Assembly: GCF_029813775.1 (NCBI RefSeq)
Contig: NZ_JARVKW010000011.1
Coordinates: 1 to 64,000 of the forward strand
Source of the DNA: Streptomyces sp. DH24
GTDB lineage: Bacteria; Actinomycetota; Actinomycetes; Streptomycetales; Streptomycetaceae
Direction of reading: 5' to 3'
DNA length: 64,000 bases
Shown piece by piece: positions 61,982-64,000 of this stretch. Under the pieces are notes generated by a model. The model saw nothing but the letters and a program-made list of their open reading frames with translations. It was not told the DNA's origin and did no database searches. The position numbers were made by a program, and so were the translations under genes. The number at the start of each line of letters is the position of its first letter. Position 1 is the stretch's first letter.

Positions 61982-62497
61982 ATGCCGTGGTACACGCTTC
62001 TCATCCTCGCCGTCGCCGCCGAACGCGTCGCCGAACTCCTCGTCGCCCGGCGCAACGCGGCCTGGACCCTGGCCCGCGCCGGCGTGGAGCACGGCCGTAG
62101 CCACTACCCGGTCATGGTCGTCCTGCACACGGGCCTCCTAGCCTGCTGCCTCCTCGAACCCGTGCTCGCCCACCGACCGTTCCTGCCCGCCCTGGGATGG
62201 CCCATGCTGGCGCTCGTCCTCCTGGCCCAGGCCCTGCGCTGGTGGTGCATCACCACACTCGGACCGTACTGGAACACCCGGGTCATCGTCGTTCCCGGAG
62301 CGCGCTTGGTCGGCGCGGGACCCTACCGCTTCCTGCGCCACCCCAACTACGCGGCAGTCGTCGTGGAGATCGCCGCCCTGCCCCTGGTGCACTCCGCGTG
62401 GCTGAGCGCGACAGCGTTCACCATGGCCAACGCCATGCTGCTCGCGGTCCGCATCCGCTGCGAGAACACGGCCCTCGCCCAAGCGGACCCCGCGTGA
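61982..62497 (+). CDS. srsB: Isoprenylcysteine-carboxyl-methyltransferase-like enzyme, SrsB-like
   Basis: A 171-residue integral membrane methyltransferase with four to five helices. The ICMT signature is RWWCITTLGPYWNTRVIVVPGARLVGAGPYRFLRHPNYAAVVVEIAALPL (about 86-137). In S. griseus, SrsB O-methylates the alkylresorcinol. It begins 9 bp after the PKS stop and its stop overlaps the FAD hydroxylase start (GTGA). Confidence 0.9.
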   Translation: MPWYTLLILAVAAERVAELLVARRNAAWTLARAGVEHGRSHYPVMVVLHTGLLACCLLEPVLAHRPFLPALGWPMLALVLLAQALRWWCITTLGPYWNTRVIVVPGARLVGAGPYRFLRHPNYAAVVVEIAALPLVHSAWLSATAFTMANAMLLAVRIRCENTALAQADPA

Positions 62498-63525
62498 GCG
62501 GCAACCACGACCTGCTGATCGCTGGAGGCGGCCCCGCCGGCCTCGCGACCGCCCTGCACGCCGCGCGCGCCGGTCTCGACACCGTCGTGGCAGAACCACG
62601 CCAGGCACCGGTCGACAAGGCATGCGGCGAAGGCCTGATGCCCAGCGCCGTCCGCGCCCTCACCGCACTCGGCTTGCGAGTCCCAGGCCATCCGATCACC
62701 GGCATCCGCTACATCCAGGGTCCTCGCCGGGTTCAGGCCCCGTTCCGGCACGGTCCCGGCCTGGGCGCGCGCCGCACCAGCCTGCACAGCGCCCTGCACC
62801 AGGCCGTCCTGGACGCAGGCGTGCCGGTACTGCCCCTGCGGGTGAAGGAAGTACGGCAGAACAGCACGGGCGTGACCGTCCCCGGCACCGGACTGAGCGC
62901 CCGGTGGCTGGTCGCCGCGGACGGCCTGCACTCACCGCTGCGCCGCTCCCTCGGCCTGGAGGTGAAGACCCAGGGCGCGCCCCGGTACGGGCTGCGCCAG
63001 CACTACGCGGTGCTCCCCTGGTCGCCGTACGTCGAGGTGCACTGGGGAGCGCACACGGAAGCGTACGTCACCCCGCTCGGCCCCACACTCGTCGGCGTCG
63101 CCCTGCTCACGACCCGACGATCTCCCTTCACCACCCAGCTGGAGAGCTTTCCCGAACTGGCTGCCCGGCTGCCCCCGGAAGCAGCCGTCACCTCGGTGCG
63201 AGGCGCGGGACCACTACGCCAGAGGGCACGCACCCGCACCCACGGGCGGGTGCTGCTCGTCGGCGACGCCGCCGGATACATCGACGCGCTGACAGGTGAA
63301 GGCGTCTCCCTCGCCCTCACCGGCGCCCGAGCCCTGGTCGACAACGTGCGCCGCGGCACACCAAGCCGCTACGAGGCCGACTGGAACCGCGCAACCCGCC
63401 GTCACCGGATCCTGACAGAACTCCTGGTGAGGGCCCGGCAGCAGCCCGCCCTCGCCCCGCACATCGTGCCCACGGCCGCCCGTCTGCCGCGCCTTTTCGC
63501 CTCAGCGGTGAACGCACTGGCATGA
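62494..63525 (+). CDS. srsC: FAD-dependent oxidoreductase, SrsC-like phenolic-lipid hydroxylase
   Basis: A 343-residue group A flavoprotein. FAD motif LLIAGGGPAGLATALHAARAGLDTVVAEP at 7-35, the CGEGLMPSAVRAL segment, WLVAADGLHSPLRRSLGL (DG motif) and LLVGDAAGYIDALTGEGVSLALTGARAL are typical. SrsC hydroxylates the methylated alkylresorcinol to a hydroquinone, which then oxidises to a quinone. GTG at 62494 overlaps the srsB stop. No obvious hairpin terminator follows. Confidence 0.88.
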   Translation: MSGNHDLLIAGGGPAGLATALHAARAGLDTVVAEPRQAPVDKACGEGLMPSAVRALTALGLRVPGHPITGIRYIQGPRRVQAPFRHGPGLGARRTSLHSALHQAVLDAGVPVLPLRVKEVRQNSTGVTVPGTGLSARWLVAADGLHSPLRRSLGLEVKTQGAPRYGLRQHYAVLPWSPYVEVHWGAHTEAYVTPLGPTLVGVALLTTRRSPFTTQLESFPELAARLPPEAAVTSVRGAGPLRQRARTRTHGRVLLVGDAAGYIDALTGEGVSLALTGARALVDNVRRGTPSRYEADWNRATRRHRILTELLVRARQQPALAPHIVPTAARLPRLFASAVNALA

Positions 63526-64000
63526 GCCGGTGCAACAAACCGGACCGGAAGCAGCGGGCGCACTCGCGGTCGCCGCCCACCGCGGGATTCCCGCCCTTGC
63601 CGCCTTCACAGGGGCCGACCCCCTCGCGCGGCGCGCCGAGCGAGCGGACCCGCCGAGAACCAGCACGGGCCCTGTGAGCCCTTGTCGGAACAGACCGCAG
63701 CGGTCGGGACCGCGGAGCAACCCCGTCAACAGCCCAGAAAGAACAAGTCAGTGCGCAGGCCCCGCTGCCTGCCGGGGGCCGGCACTGCTGCACTGTGGCG
63801 CCGCGAGCGGACACGGCCCCCTCACCACAGGAGTGGAAGGCCGGCCACGACGGCAAGTGCGGAAGGCCGGCTCGACGTGCACGCACAACCGGCTTCGTGC
63901 AGGTCCTTCTGGAGACAGGTGCACCGGCAGTGGGGGAAAAGCGCTCGTGACGGGGCGGCTTCACGCGGGCTGGCGGCCTGCGGCATCACCGCCGGGGTCG
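63526..64000. other. Right-hand flank with no supported gene
   Basis: 475 bp after the srsC-like stop. No reading frame combines start, ribosome binding site and Streptomyces codon bias. A gene starting near the right edge and continuing outside cannot be excluded. Confidence 0.5.

Noticed and set aside
63317..63964. Minus-strand frame at the right end
   Set aside because: Overlaps the srsC-like gene and is Arg/Ser/Gly/Ala-rich without any motif.

Overview
The window is about 73% GC, with tightly packed genes, frequent GTG starts, ATGA/GTGA/TGATG stop-start overlaps and G/C-ending codons. Gene content (ergothioneine egtABCD, RmdA-type PAS-GGDEF-EAL protein, DUF574 methyltransferase, dodecin, class F sortase, srs-type type III PKS) points to a Streptomyces chromosome. 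From memory, the order from the proline-rich secreted protein through rmdA, sdh, egt and trx resembles the left arm of S. coelicolor (about SCO0931 down to SCO0884). That synteny is recollection, not a computed alignment.

Layout. 0-5 kb: a secreted proline-rich protein cut by the window edge, a four-repeat lipoprotein, a DUF574 methyltransferase and a coupled c-di-GMP enzyme carrying a TTA codon. 5-9.4 kb: a LysR gene divergent from a complete sdhCAB operon. 9.4-14 kb: paired OlsB-like and PlsC-like acyltransferases converging on a short DrrC-like UvrA paralogue. 14-20.4 kb: beta-propeller phytase, a flavin monooxygenase, a zinc-free L32/CobW pair behind a candidate Zur box, a HAD phosphatase, dodecin and an orphan solute-binding lipoprotein. 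20.4-25 kb: ergothioneine genes egtA-B-C-D. 25-37.8 kb: a PARG-like hydrolase, an orphan MazF-like protein, RtcB RNA ligase with archease, CapA and PEBP proteins, a polysaccharide pyruvyl transferase/flavoprotein pair, a phosphoribosyltransferase and small enzymes. 37.9-46.5 kb: CoA-transferase, MarR, LysR, a TetR/FMN-reductase pair with two operators, and a LacI-pobA-aldehyde dehydrogenase operon for aromatic breakdown. 46.5-48.5 kb: thioredoxin behind an exact SigR-type promoter, divergent from a disulfide oxidoreductase.

48.5-54 kb holds the most unusual system: a 1,548-residue caspase-NACHT/STAND-beta-propeller protein translationally coupled to an upstream alpha/beta serine hydrolase. 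This looks like a two-gene conflict or programmed-death module between housekeeping-type genes (trx side and peptide deformylase). 54-57.3 kb: deformylase, a TPR protein, two MarR-like regulators and pirin.

At 57.3 kb a degraded transposase fragment marks a change to accessory content: a CHRD protein with a class F sortase, then a phenolic-lipid cluster. The cluster is a UbiA prenyltransferase with a TTA fourth codon, divergent from a type III PKS, an ICMT-like methyltransferase and an FAD hydroxylase (srsABC-like). The two TTA codons would place the c-di-GMP enzyme and the prenyltransferase under bldA tRNA control. Several intergenic or N-terminal tandem repeats (7, 8, 16 and 45 bp units and a G15 tract) are likely hypermutable. 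No rRNA, tRNA, CRISPR array or intact insertion sequence was recognised.
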